Assembly: GCA_964035545.1 (NCBI GenBank)
Contig: OZ037765.1
Span: forward strand, 29,500,004 to 29,564,003
Direction: 5' to 3'
Length of the DNA stretch: 64,000 bases
Origin: Bugula neritina
Taxonomy: Eukaryota; Bryozoa; Gymnolaemata; Cheilostomatida; Bugulidae
The translations under genes were made by a program, and so were the position numbers. Every line of letters starts with the position of its first letter. Positions within the stretch are counted from its first letter, which is position 1. The notes beneath the pieces are model-generated. The model was not told the DNA's origin. It ran no database searches and worked only from the letters and a program-made list of their open reading frames with translations. Positions 41,866 through 60,379 of the stretch are shown here, in pieces.

Positions 41866-42296
41866 GTTGATTCTGCAAACACATAGTTTATAGAGTATCG
41901 TATGCATATACATCATTACAAAAGTTGCAATGTAAATTTTACAAATTTAGCATTAATTATTATGACAGTGAAACAGAAAAGATGAGTATGGTAATGTGGT
42001 TTATCACTATTTAGAGAATAGTATGTACAAGTGTTAGGCCAGAACAATTTTTGCGTAACAATAATATAGTAATAATAAAAATGATAACTAACTGGTGCAT
42101 TAAAATACTTAAATTCCAGCCTTACATTACAATAATCAGAAAATTTATTTCTATATAAGCTAAATTATATATAACATAATATTATGAATATTTTGTTATA
42201 CATAATTTTATGTATTCATACACAATGAGATAAAAGTTTTGATATCAAATTCTAAACTTATTAAAAATTGAAGCACGCACAAACACACACATACAT

Positions 42297-42524
<228 letters not shown>

Positions 42525-44140
42525 TTATATATATATATACACACACAGTACACATACATATATAAACACACACATTTGTAAACACACACATTTGTAAACA
42601 CACACATATATAAACACACACATATGTAAAAGATAATATACTATAATATAATATAATATGCAACAACTAATGGCCATACTACAATAACAAAGTAAGGTGT
42701 ATCAAACTCTCTCAAAGTTGTGTTACTCAAACATATACAAAATGTTGTGCCTCAAACCATGAATTATAATTTAATAATTTAATGTTATAGTTAGTAAGTG
42801 CTGTAAGAGTTTAGCTACTCACTGATATTTTTTTATATCTGCAACTACCTGCTCCTTGTTTAGCAAACCTTTCAGTTACAGCCCCAAATCACAAGTAATA
42901 CCTGAAATAGAATACAGCGTCTTACTACCCACCTTTAAGTACTGAGTCATCTCGTTATAGCCTTAAAGTGCAGTTTCTTCAACATTAAGTAAATCGTTTA
43001 CGTTTTGCAAGCAAACCACAAGACTCATGGTCTTACTTAAGTAATCTAAGGCTAAAAAGCAACTTCATATACTGGAGTTATTAAAATCTTAAGGTGGTAC
43101 CAGCAGTTGCTGAGAAATAGGTGTTTGTCTGTTCAGGGCTCTTTGAAGTCCATTCCAAATTGGCTCTAGTTGGCAAAGTCTAATTTTACAGGTAAGTATT
43201 GGAAGTTACAGATGTTATTTTGACCAGTGTATGCGTTCAGCTTTGATAAGCTGCTGGTAAACTGTTAAAAAGAAAGTAATTGTACTTTTGAATACATGTA
43301 TTGCCAATAAGACTTCCGCTAAGATAAAAAAAATTATTCTGGTACAGCCCGAATATGGTTGAGAGGCTTGTGCTTTGTCTCCTCCCCTCGTTACTCAATT
43401 GTGAGCACTCAGCTTCTTAGAAATTACCTTTCTCTGAAAGGTAAAATGTGAGTCATGAAAGCTTAAATCTGCCACAATGTCACAAATTTTGTTTAAAAGA
43501 CCCAACTCTCATTGAAGTATTAAAAAAGTTTTCCTAATTGTTTTTGGCTAAGAAAGGTTACTAAAAATGAAAATAGCATTCAAATTTGACGAATTTCCAA
43601 AAGTGTTAGGTATAACTTAAAATAGGCAGCATATTTTGTAATTTGTATTTGATAATTCTGGAGCTAATCATAGAATGGAAATTTGTTTTGTTTAACACTC
43701 TGTAGTCAAGAAATATAAACAACGTCATGTTTTAATATCAGTGCTATAATTGCAATCTAGCAGTAACATAGCATTTAGTAAAGCAAGCATAAGTATGCTT
43801 ATTGCTTGTTGGCCAAAATTAACAGATCAGATATCATGGCTCTTCCTCTTGATTCATATCCCACTAGTCGTTTTGTCAAATGTTGTAAAAGTGGTGAATT
43901 ACTAAAATTTTTCGAACAGGGATCAACTTTACCTTGCAATTCCCACCTGCCTAGTTTTAGCATTGGGTTTTGAAGTTTGTATGTGTAATAATGCAACCAG
44001 GGCTAAGTTTATTTGCGCATTTTAAGATTATGAAAGTATTTTTAATTTAAATTTGAGTAAGCCCAGCTTGCAATAAATTAAGGTCCACTTTAGCATGCAG
44101 AGCAATACTCATTAGAAAAAGGTCATAAAGCTGGAAAATT

Positions 44141-44408
44141 AGACTAAATGTAGGCGTGTTTTATTTTCTTAATGCATAATTTTACAAAACTTTTGAAATA
44201 AACCTTAGCTTTTGTGAAAAATTACACAAACTACCAAACTTTTTATTTCATCATCCATCTTCCTCTCCAGTTGCTCCTGCTGACTGCATACAAGACAAAC
44301 TTCCTCAAGTATTTACTAACTATAAGCTCAAAGCCATGTATGGCATATTTCATGTATGCCATAAAGTCAGCCCCTGCTGCCAGTGATACTGGTCACTTAT
44401 TGGTTGAA
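44141..44408 (+). repeat. Left arm of a 268-bp inverted repeat pair
   Basis: Starts AGACTAAATG and ends near TTATTGGTTG. It is an imperfect reverse complement of 47379-47646, sharing long blocks such as TTTATTTCATCATCCATCTT and GACAAACTTCCTCAAGTATT. About 2.97 kb separates the arms. Confidence 0.85.
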
Positions 44409-47378
44409 GTATAACTGATGGCATCACAGAATAGAGTTAGTGTAACAATTCTCCAAATATTGTAAATGTACAGTGCAGTGATGGCTTACTCATGGAACTG
44501 AAGAGTTGTATGATATTGCAACATGATGAATGGCTGATTAAACTTAAAAGTTACAATCATCAAAAAATTAATTAAGATTTGTATGTCTATGCAGATTCAA
44601 TGCGCAGTATTGAATTACAAATTTAATTATTGCTGATAGGAATAACCAGCTAAGTATTTTCATTGTTCTTCATAATTGTAAGAAATATTGTTTAACATAA
44701 ACTAGATAAAAGAGAACCTAAACTTAATGCGACTATATAACTTCTAAATTATTTGCATATGTTGAATCGAAATTTTATGAATTGCAAGCATGAAAATTAT
44801 CAGTATAGATATTTGCAAGTGAATGGGTGAAAGCGATAATAAAGAAATAAAAGTAGAAGTTGAATTTCATTATGACTCATCACTCAGTTTTTTGCTGTGA
44901 TAACAACAAATCTGGTGAAAAGAGAGAAATCTGAAAATGCATTTACACTGCATTCCGTGACTTCACATTTCGAATGCCCAGATGGATAAATTTGTGGTTT
45001 TAGTAATTTGCATGAACTTGTGGCTTTATTAGATGCAACTGTTTCCAAATGTCATTGAAAAACCCCATTTGCATATTTCGAAGCTTGGAAACTCCATGTC
45101 AGGCAGGTGAAGCTATGAGATACAAACTGAAGAATATAGAACACAATGGTTGCCCAAAGCATTGATTAAAAAGTCTGCAATCAGGCAGGTATACTGTGCA
45201 TTTAGAGAAGAAGATGTTCAACGCAGTGTTAGATAAAAATTGAACTTTCTTTCTATAATTTTTGTGGGTGTATATCAGCATACACTCACAGAAATGTTTA
45301 TAATAATATATTGTAATAGAAATAAAAAAATATTTTTTTCATGCAGATTTATCTAAATAAGGTCAAAAAATAGCCAGTTTGATCTAATCTAATGGTAGTG
45401 TTAAAAATAAGTTGTTTTGACGTTTGACTAATGACCAACACTATAGCGTACCAGCATAACGCAGACTGCAAATGGAAAGGTATTGAAGAGTTTGCATTTA
45501 GACTGGTCATGGTGGGGTATATATCAGCTGCATGTAAGATCCGTCAGTATACTATTACAGCTCCGAAATATCTGATGAAACATAAATTGTTCTACAGCTC
45601 TAGCTAGCAGGTATCAGAGTTCACAAAAACCGCTAAAAATTGTAATTCTGTGTTTGTGTGACAAAAAAAGATACAATTTAAGTATTTTAGTAACTTTTGA
45701 TAAAACAAAATATAAAATTCCAAGTATGTATATGCATGTCAAACAACTACAATATGCAGTTAATGGCTGACTCCCTCTCTCCATATAAATCTAAAAATAT
45801 TTCAGAGAAAAAAGAAGCTGCAGGCCTTTTTACAAAGCCTCATGAATCTTCGCCATATTTCTTTTATGGGTTAACTGGTTTCAGCTGAGATATTTTAAGT
45901 TAAGTGAAACATTTTCAATCCACATTGCATTCAATTAAAGTTTATCTCTGACATTGGGATTATCATGAAAATATATTTCTCAATTAGCAAGTATTATAGC
46001 TTGTAACTGAAGCATGTAAGATTTCGAGTAATATTAAATTATAAACATTAGCTGCACTATTAATACACACATTAAACATTAAAACCGGCTGCTCTGCAAA
46101 TTTTTGCTTATATCATTTTATTCAAATTGCTTGTCAAAACTTTGATGGGAGCTACATGAAGGTTTATATTGAGACTGCATCACTACTCATAATGGCCATA
46201 TGCTGCAGCCCATAACAGCATTAACATTCTCACTCTTTAATGCCAATTCTTATGCTAGTTTTAGCTCTTTTAGCTATGGGCTGATTGCATTATACTCTGC
46301 AACTATTTTTGTAGGACATTATTTTATAAATGAGTCAATGAAGTGTAAACTTTATGCACCACATCGTAGTTATTGCTTATACGCACCATTTAACTAAATA
46401 TCTTGGAATAATGGCTTCAGGTCATTATTGAGCTGCATAAACCTTATTTACTTCGTGTTTCTAGTATTTCATCATCTTTAGCGATTTAACTGTCAAAAAA
46501 CTAGATGACTAGGTGTAATGGTAAATTGCATTTAGCAAGAAAATGTGGGCCAATTGTTTCTGTAATAAAAATTACTCTATTTGACATAATACCATCTATT
46601 AATTCACCTATGCAATAACACACTACTTATAAATATTTTTAATTCATATAAAAATAGAACCACCTATTATACTTATGTATTAAGTGACCCTTTGTTATAT
46701 GAAGTAGATGCAGCAATGATGGAATTGAAAAAAAACCTGTACGTTCTAGATTAGAAATATAGCAAAGAAAGTTATGTTCTCATGAAGATTTCAGCAGCGC
46801 CTCAAACCAAAATTGATTTCAATCTGGCCAACAAAGAAAATAGAGCAATTTGAAAATTTATTCAAACGGTAAATTAAACGAGACAATTTTTGAGATGTGA
46901 ACTGTAAGGGAAAGAGTACTGAATTGTTCAAAATATTGAGACGCTTTGTTAGAGCAAGAGTTATATAGCTATACATTAAACGTAGGTTATTTTCAAACTG
47001 GCTGAGGTTTAGCTACTCTTTATAATATATAATTTAGCACAAAGCTTTTTTCAAGTAATCAATGGGAGAAGTTTAAATTGCAAGCAGTTGAAATTGGGAG
47101 ATGTACCTGTAATACTGCTCAAATTGTAAAATTGTTGATTGACACTTTTTAAAGATCATAACTCCTCAATATTATTATAGTTAATAATTTATCACTATGC
47201 AAGCATGGCAGTTACACTGATCAATGTTATTCTAAATATACCTTTCAGTTGGGAGTTTACATATATATAGTGTTAGGTACCCAATACAGCATTAAGTATG
47301 CATGAAGCTATTTTCTGAATATATGTGTACATATATTATTGTGATGTACCTTAAGTATATAATATATATTCTGTTCTA

Positions 47379-47646
47379 CAACCAATGAGTGACCAGTATT
47401 GTTGGCAGCAGGAGATTGGCTTTATGGCATACATGACATGTGTCACACCAGAGCTTTGAGCTTATAGTCAGCGAATACTTGAGGAAGTTTGTCTTATACG
47501 CAGTCGGCAGTAGCAACAGCAACCAGAAAGGAAGATGGATGATGAAATAAAAACTTTGGTGGTTTGTATTTTCACAGAAGCTAAGGTTTTATTTCAAAAG
47601 TCCGGTAAATTATGCATTAGGAAAGTTAAAAACAACATTCAGTCTA
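47379..47646 (-). repeat. Right arm of the 268-bp inverted repeat pair
   Basis: Inverted, diverged copy of 44141-44408 (CAACCAATGAGTGACC to CATTCAGTCT). It ends about 140 bp below the stop codon of GOT1 copy B. No transposase frame is visible between the arms. Confidence 0.85.
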
Positions 47647-47787
47647 GCTCGTGCTAATTGGCTAAGTAGAATTCACTTCAAAATAAGCTTCACTAGTATA
47701 GAGAACTCCCTGAATTAATTGTACAAGTCATACAAAAATAGACATTCCAATAAAGCAAAGGTCAGAAGTTTGTTCACTTTATTCCAA

Positions 47788-53785
<5,998 letters not shown>

Positions 53786-55964
53786 CCTTTTAATATAATT
53801 AAAACAAGTTTAATTTGAACAGAGTGATTGGGTACAGTAACTATAAAACTTTTTTGTGTAACAGTTACTAATACAAATAAATCTGTCGATGTGAAAGTTA
53901 GAATTTGCAAAGCTAACCGGGAGAGTATGATGAAAAGATAACTCCTAGTAATAAGTTTTGAATAGAAAATTATTCTCTGCATAATTAATAATTTTTATCG
54001 CTAAATTTTTACATCAAAATTTCTTTCTTACTTTAAGTAAAATTATTATTGAAATGTGACTAGATGAACCATATTATAAAGTCGAAATATAAAAAACAGT
54101 AAAAGTAACCACATGCAGGGCATTGGAAATGACTCACCAACATATTATAAGAATTATGTCCTCTGTGCAATTTTGTACCTAACAGCATTATCGACGCGTC
54201 AATTAAATAAAAGAGGACAACTCTATTTTTGTTTTAAATATGCAATGTTTCGACTAGTCTGAGACAACACCAAACAACATATTATAAAATTCAGATGATG
54301 TTGTTTCGAATATAGATTGTTGGCCATTTACATATCTCGGACAACAAAACAAATTCAAATTTCAGTAAATCTGAGTGATGCATGATGATTATGATTATTG
54401 TTAATATAATTATATTAATATACTTATAATTATATCCTTTAACCCTTTACAATAATCAAGGTTTCCTAAATTATTGAATAATTGAAGCTACAGTATTTAA
54501 AATAATTATTCTCACTAAATTTACCTATAAAATGTAATTAGTAACTCATGTTTACTTTTGTCTTTTAAATTAAAATTTATGTGATTGTGTAACTTTTTTA
54601 TTATATTAAATTTAATCACTATGATTATCATTATGATGTTGATATTTATATTGAGTGATGCTGATAATTAATAATCGTTAAATTATAATCAGTATTATAC
54701 TTATAGTGGTATTATGATGACAGTCATACTCATACTGTGATATTCATAATCATTTCTGGTTTCATAATCTTGACGTTAATCTAAATCAATATAAATATCA
54801 TTCAATTCGAATTTCATATTCATATTGATATTCATATCGTGATAATGATATTCTCATACTGATAGTCAATTTCATATTTATATTGTTATTTATATTAACT
54901 TAAACTAATATATTTGATGCACTATTATTGATAGTATTAGTTATACTTACAGTAACTGTAAGAGTAAGTATTTGGTATTATAGTTGAAATTTTTTGATTT
55001 ATAATTTTCATTCAAAATCAAATGTAATAGTTGCAACAATAACATTAATTATAACATTACCATTAAGTTTAAGTATAAGTTTCAGACACTCATACTTAAT
55101 GTTTATGTTATAGTTGATGTTATTGTATTTGTTGCAACTGTTACATTTGAATGAAAATTATGAAAAAAATCAATAAATCACAACTATAATACTTACAGTT
55201 ACTATAACTAAGACTAGAAATATTAGTATATGAAGTACATTTGAATTATAACTATCACTCTTGGTATTAGTAGTAGGTTTAGTCTTTTACTTTTAGTATT
55301 CTGTATTGATGTTAGTATTATTGTTACTATTTGTATTAGAACTTTATAGTAATACTTATAGTAATGGTAGAAGTTTTAGTAATTAGTTCTGCAGTGCTGT
55401 AGGCATAGCAGCAAAGTAAAGCTAAAAGTTAAATTAATTATCATAATTGTAAATGAAAAATATCAATATATGGATTGAAAATAAAAATTAACTCAATTCC
55501 AAGACTTTCAGTGAATCACACTTATTAAGTTACTATATATCTCTTTCTGCTATCCCTCTAAATAGAGTAAGATGTCTACTTGAAAGTTGTTTGTGTGTCA
55601 CTTGGTGACTCTAGAGTGCAATCCATGACCTGTATATGCGATCTCAGTGTTGTCATGGAAAGTAATTATTCATATATAATAGAATTGCGATAAATAGATT
55701 TTATTGTTCAAAGGACATGTTTAATAGGTAGTACAGAGATAGTGAAGTTAGTATCTACCAAAAACATTAGCTATTTAAATGAATGCTTTTTATAGCTCTA
55801 TCTCTGGAAGCTTGTAAAGCAACATTGTTATAATGCAATGCTATAAATAGTATTATTACTATAAATATAAGTATAACTTCTATCATTTGAATACTGTGAT
55901 CAAACCTTCTACTAAAACACAGTTGTTTATATACTTCTTTACTTGGTTGAAGATGATTTCAGCT
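53786..55964. other. Divergent intergenic region, GOT1 copy B and securin-like gene
   Basis: Very AT-rich. It contains degenerate ATACTCATA/GATATTCAT tracts at about 54640-54960 and the foldback at 54951-55204. Promoters of both genes should lie here; a 5' noncoding exon of the securin-like gene may lie near 55560-55900. No coding exon is seen. Confidence 0.5.
54951..55204. mobile_element. 250-bp foldback element
   Basis: The left arm (AGTAACTGTA... through GTTGCAACAATAACATTA) is an imperfect reverse complement of the right arm (TAATGTTTATGTTATAG... through TTACAGTTACT), meeting around TTTCAGACACTC near 55080. No coding capacity. It lies in simple-repeat-rich sequence, so it may have grown from local repeats rather than transposed. 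Confidence 0.75.
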
Positions 55965-58416
55965 ATGGATGTCCTAAACATTGAAAACTCACAATGTAAT
56001 TCTCAGAGATCCAAGCAGTCTAGCAAACCTGGCATTATAAAAGGTAAGTTATTTTTTACTTGTTCATTTAAAAATATTTAAAATATTGGTAGTATACTTT
56101 TATTTGTCTAAACATGCTACTGCTGTGTGCACAGTAAGACAATAAGACTTGGATTTGAGAAGTTTAAAGGTGCCCACTTTATTAGTTTCTTCAAATTCTT
56201 GGTTGTTTTTACATACTTTTTGTGTTGCAGTTTCCATTTTAGTGGTCAGAGTGAACGACTCCACATTATTTTTACTCACTCTTGCATGCCAGCAGCCCCT
56301 TCAAATATTTGAAAGCTATGTTGAGTTCAGTGTTTTTATAGTAAATCCCAAATACTTTGCTAAGCTATTTGGATAGCCTATAAATTGTGTGAGAAAATGT
56401 ACCCATAGTATGGGGAGGCTTAGTTGTTGGTTACACCCATTGCTGATCAACTGTGTTGAAATATTTTTCAGGGCAGTCAAAGGTGTCAGCCTCAATGGGT
56501 CTCAGTTTCAAGAATGTCAATACCACTCAAGATACTACCAATGTTGCACTCAAACCAAAGTTGACAGCAAAGCCGGTAAGCTGTGATGTAGTATATATTA
56601 TCATGCAGGTGTACATTTATGTGGAGGAGGAGGTTGATTTGAGATCTGAATGCACAAATACAAGTTTTGATAAATTGTAACCACTATGTGACTTGCAGGT
56701 CAATTTTGAATTAAAAAATACCATTTCAAGATCTGAGTACTTAGTACTTAGCGTGGTCCCATAATCAACCGCGCTTTGGAATAGTCATTGTGCTTGTGTA
56801 CCAATGACTTCTGCATTAACAAATTTGTACTTTATTTTCACTGTAAAATATTATACAGCTTTTTCATTATCTTAGACTTCTTAGCTTCAATTTACACCAG
56901 GCTATTAATGCAGACTAGTGTTGTTCTATTGATAAAAAGTTTGTCCACATTTAAACATGGCTTGATTGATATATTATATATGTTTCAAAGATACATGATG
57001 TGAAATAAATGTTGCAAAATTTTCTTTTTAACCAATTTCATATCTATTTTTTAAGTATTGGATTTAACAAACTGAAATGTGTTCATATTCTATTTTTAAG
57101 TCTGTAGATGCAGTAATAAATGTTAAGTAAAAATTTAAGTTGAAGTGTTTAAATATGTTATGTTCAGTAGTACTGTGTCAACCTTTTAAACATTTTTTGC
57201 TATTTTCTATCAAATACTTGTTGTCATTATTAGGTTAAAAAAGAAGATGAAGACATTGAATATATGCCTGATGTTGCGATTGCGGAAGGTTTGTAAGCAA
57301 CATAGTTTTACCTTGCAGGTCTTTGTAGTGATTAACATAGTTTGTGAAATATGCTACTTTAAGTTAGTAGTAAGCTTGAGGCAGGTCATATATGACCTCA
57401 GCTGATGGACATTGTCAAAGCGACTCCTTGATGCCAGGAATAGATGTTCTAGTAATATACTTTTCATCAGTTTATGCGGTTGCACACAAGGTTAACCAGT
57501 AAACTGAATTTTCATTAATTTTCTTTTATTGGGATTCTAAGTAGAGTCACCTGCATTATGGCCTGGGACTACTTCTGAGAAGCTACCTATAGACTTTGCA
57601 TAATTGAGACAGCTATCCTTGAAAATTGTTTTTCTTTTTAAATAAATTGTTTGAAAAATTCTAGCCCATAGCTGAATTACTAGAATGAATTTTTAGTAAT
57701 TTATTTTGCGTAGTTGCTTCAGTTGGCTGAGGTTACTTTAGTGACAGACATTCAGCTATGCTAGTTATATTTTAATTGTAGATGACTATGCTGACATTAT
57801 ACCACTAGAGGAAAGAGTGTCATTGAAGCATTTGAGACTTATCTTTAGTGCTCCTTCAGCTGCAGATAGTTTTAGTGAAGAAGATAGAGATTTTGACGGT
57901 TTTCCCCTTCCTGAACCTTCAGGTAAAGAAATACTAGTTTACATGAAAAATATTTATCTAGTAGTTATAAATTTATTTTTTTGGTCAGATAAATCAATTA
58001 AGTGATAAAAAGATATGAAAGGTACACTGAAATAATTTATAGTTGATCCATTATTACCTTATGCAAAAACTCATGATTCATTCACCACGCGTGACATGAC
58101 ATAACTTTAATCAAAAATTGTTAAACTAAATCAAATCTAGACAGAAAACTCCACAACAATAAGTTACCTATATTTTGCTAATCAAAAATTTAAAGCTCTG
58201 CGTCTACATCACCATTTATTCCAAGCTAGTTTTTTTAAAGTGACAGTCAAGGACATTTTTATTTATCCTGCTGCTCATGGCTCTGGTTTATTTTGCATGT
58301 CATTCTTTATGCTTTTTATTTTAGAAACTGCAGAATTTCTGCTAGCTGAAGAAGTAACAGATATATATGAGCCATGCGTGCTATCTGAGATCAGTTTTGA
58401 TGATGACTCACAATAG
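55965..58416 (+). CDS. Small acidic protein, securin-like candidate
   Basis: Five exons join in frame: 55965-56043, 56472-56575, 57234-57288, 57782-57922 and 58325-58416 (156 residues). The start is ATG 55965 (MDVLNIENSQ) because GATTTCAG just before it can serve as a 5' UTR acceptor; ATG 55953 would add four residues. The N-terminal third is basic and Ser/Lys-rich, the rest strongly acidic. Securin-like traits: DIEYMP in exon 3 followed by DDYADIIPLEERVSLKHL and GFPLPEPS, which recall the separase-binding and acidic parts of vertebrate securin (EERELEKLF, ESFDLPEE). NIEN sits where vertebrates have the KEN box, and RVSL could be a D-box-like RxxL. Securins evolve fast, so this is inference. 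The stop is 169 bp from that of convergent SFR1. Confidence 0.5.
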
Positions 58417-58515
58417 GTTATCTTATTCAATTTACCTTTCTGCATCGCTGATTTCTTTTTATTTTCAAAATACCTGTGCCAAACTTGTACAAACCTGTAA
58501 ATTCTCATTTTTAAT

Positions 58516-58521
58516 TTTATT
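58516..58521 (-). terminator. Poly(A) signal of SFR1
   Basis: TTTATT on the plus strand (AATAAA on the minus strand), 65 bp below the SFR1 stop and inside the 3' UTR of the convergent gene. Confidence 0.55.
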
Positions 58522-58563
58522 GTAATCCACTTTAGTTTATTGTATTTAATCAATTATGTAACA

Positions 58564-58569
58564 AATAAA
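58564..58569 (+). terminator. Poly(A) signal of the securin-like gene
   Basis: AATAAA 147 bp after the stop codon. Cleavage a little downstream would reach the SFR1 stop region. Confidence 0.6.
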
Positions 58570-58585
58570 TATAATTATATAAAAC

Positions 58586-59517
58586 TTAAACATCACAGTT
58601 ACATTGTATGTGATGAGCAGGAATTCTCAAGGCTGACTGAAGTTCAGCCAGGGTAGGCTTGGGATCTGTTGATATCGTGTCATGTAATTGATGGAGAACT
58701 TTATGGCCAGCATCTCTCCATACCTCTGTTAGTCTGTTCAACGTATCCAAATCATTATGAACTCTGTGATATTCTACCAGCTGTAGCCTTCTTAACTCCT
58801 CACTGGCCTCTTCTAATTCCCTGTCTTTGTTGGGAGTTATTGGCTCACGCGAAGCACTTGAAGTTGCTACTGGTGATTTGAATTTGGCATTCAACACTTT
58901 CCTTTTCAATGTTCGAATTTTCGGTAAAGAAACTGCTTTACCAGGAATTGTCTTACACTGAGGAGTATGTGTGTTGGGGCTTGTGTATTTAGAGACTGTT
59001 GCGGAGGTAAGCAGGCTTGAGGATATGGGGTCTGGTGCTATGTCACCTGATGTACAGCTTGGTGAGCCAGTATATTTTGTTAGTACAGCATTCTGTGTCT
59101 CACAACCAGATCCATGAGCTGTGGTGAGTGGAGATTTGAATGGAACTGTGAAACGTCTTCGTTTACATAAGGGAGAGTTATAGTTGTCATGTTTCCCTAA
59201 TTTCTGCAAAGTTATAATGCATAACATTCATCAAAGTGGCATATTTTCAACATTTTTTACATTACACACAGACAATATCTGTGTGTATACGTATGTATAT
59301 ACCACATGCTATTATAGAATCCAACTGATTCCGAGTATCAGCATGAAAGCTTTAATTAAAGTTTTCAAATCCTTGTAATGTAATAGAGTGAGATAAAAGT
59401 GTTGACAAATCTTACACTTTAACTAATTGTAGTTGATGAATCACTTACTTCTGATGAAATTACAGATGCATCATTGACCTCGGAGCTTTTCATCAGCTTA
59501 CCACTATTCATTTCCAT
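58586..59517 (-). CDS. SFR1: Swi5-dependent recombination mediator SFR1 (MEIR5)
   Basis: SFR1 with SWI5 stimulates RAD51/DMC1 strand exchange in homologous recombination, in the nucleus. Two exons join in frame: 59449-59517 and 58586-59203 (228 residues). The C-terminal region from about residue 155 carries the family signature: a coiled coil EEASEELRRLQLVEYHRVHN, then LDTLNRLTEVWRDAGHKVLHQL and PTLAELQSALRIP, aligning with the vertebrate ELR-L-LV..YR..NDL..L..LI.KWR pattern. Two FKSP motifs (PFKSPLTT and AKFKSPVATS) lie in the basic, disordered N-terminal part, a feature also found in SFR1 relatives. Start at ATG 59517; 59511 is an alternative. No SWI5 gene is visible in the window. Compact relative to its neighbours, with one 245-bp intron. 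Confidence 0.78.
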
Positions 59518-60379
59518 ACAGCAAATTTCAATCTCGACAATTCTTTAAACCTAGTGAACGAAAAAGTCTTTAAAAATTCTGCAACTGGCAATTTTAGTGA
59601 CATCTTCCAGCAAAAAAGTCACGTTTACATTCACACACTAGGAACATATTAAATTGCAATTCAGTTGATGATACAAACTTTGTGTGGAAACTACTGAAAT
59701 TTTAAGTCATTTTTACCAAACTCTGAATAATTGAATTAAATTTAAAACCTGATTATCTCAAACTAAAAACTAAATAGATAAATACAAAAAGACACACATG
59801 TCTAAAAATCAACTTTAACCAATTAACTGGAGGTCTTTTTGTTACTGATGGCCAAAATACAATCTATTCTTTGTTTGATATGGGTTTAAGAAATTATAAC
59901 TCATTATAAATACAATATATGTTGCTTCAAGAACAAATCAGAAAGCACAAACGTTTTTCAAGATGGCAATGTGCAGGAAAATGAAATATAATTTTGCTAT
60001 TAAACAAAAACTATTGCCTTTGTTATTTGAGTATTACAACAATTTAATGATAAATAAAAACTTCAGTAGAGTAAAATGTTGGGTCTTCTGTCAGCTTTTT
60101 TGATGCTTTTAGATTCAATTTCGTGACAAAATGTACAGATCTTCTTATTGATATTGCAATGTCAATAAGGCAATAAGTTTGAATGTGATAAACGTCAAAC
60201 AATATCAATTTTGACATACATTTGATGCAGATAATGACACTACCTAATAACTGACATCAAGTTATACAGTGAGAGCTATACATACAACTATAATATATAG
60301 ATGAAAATATTCAAGAGAAAATAAGCCAACTTGTCATGGAATACTTAAAAACTATATTATATTTGAAGTGAGTGAATGC

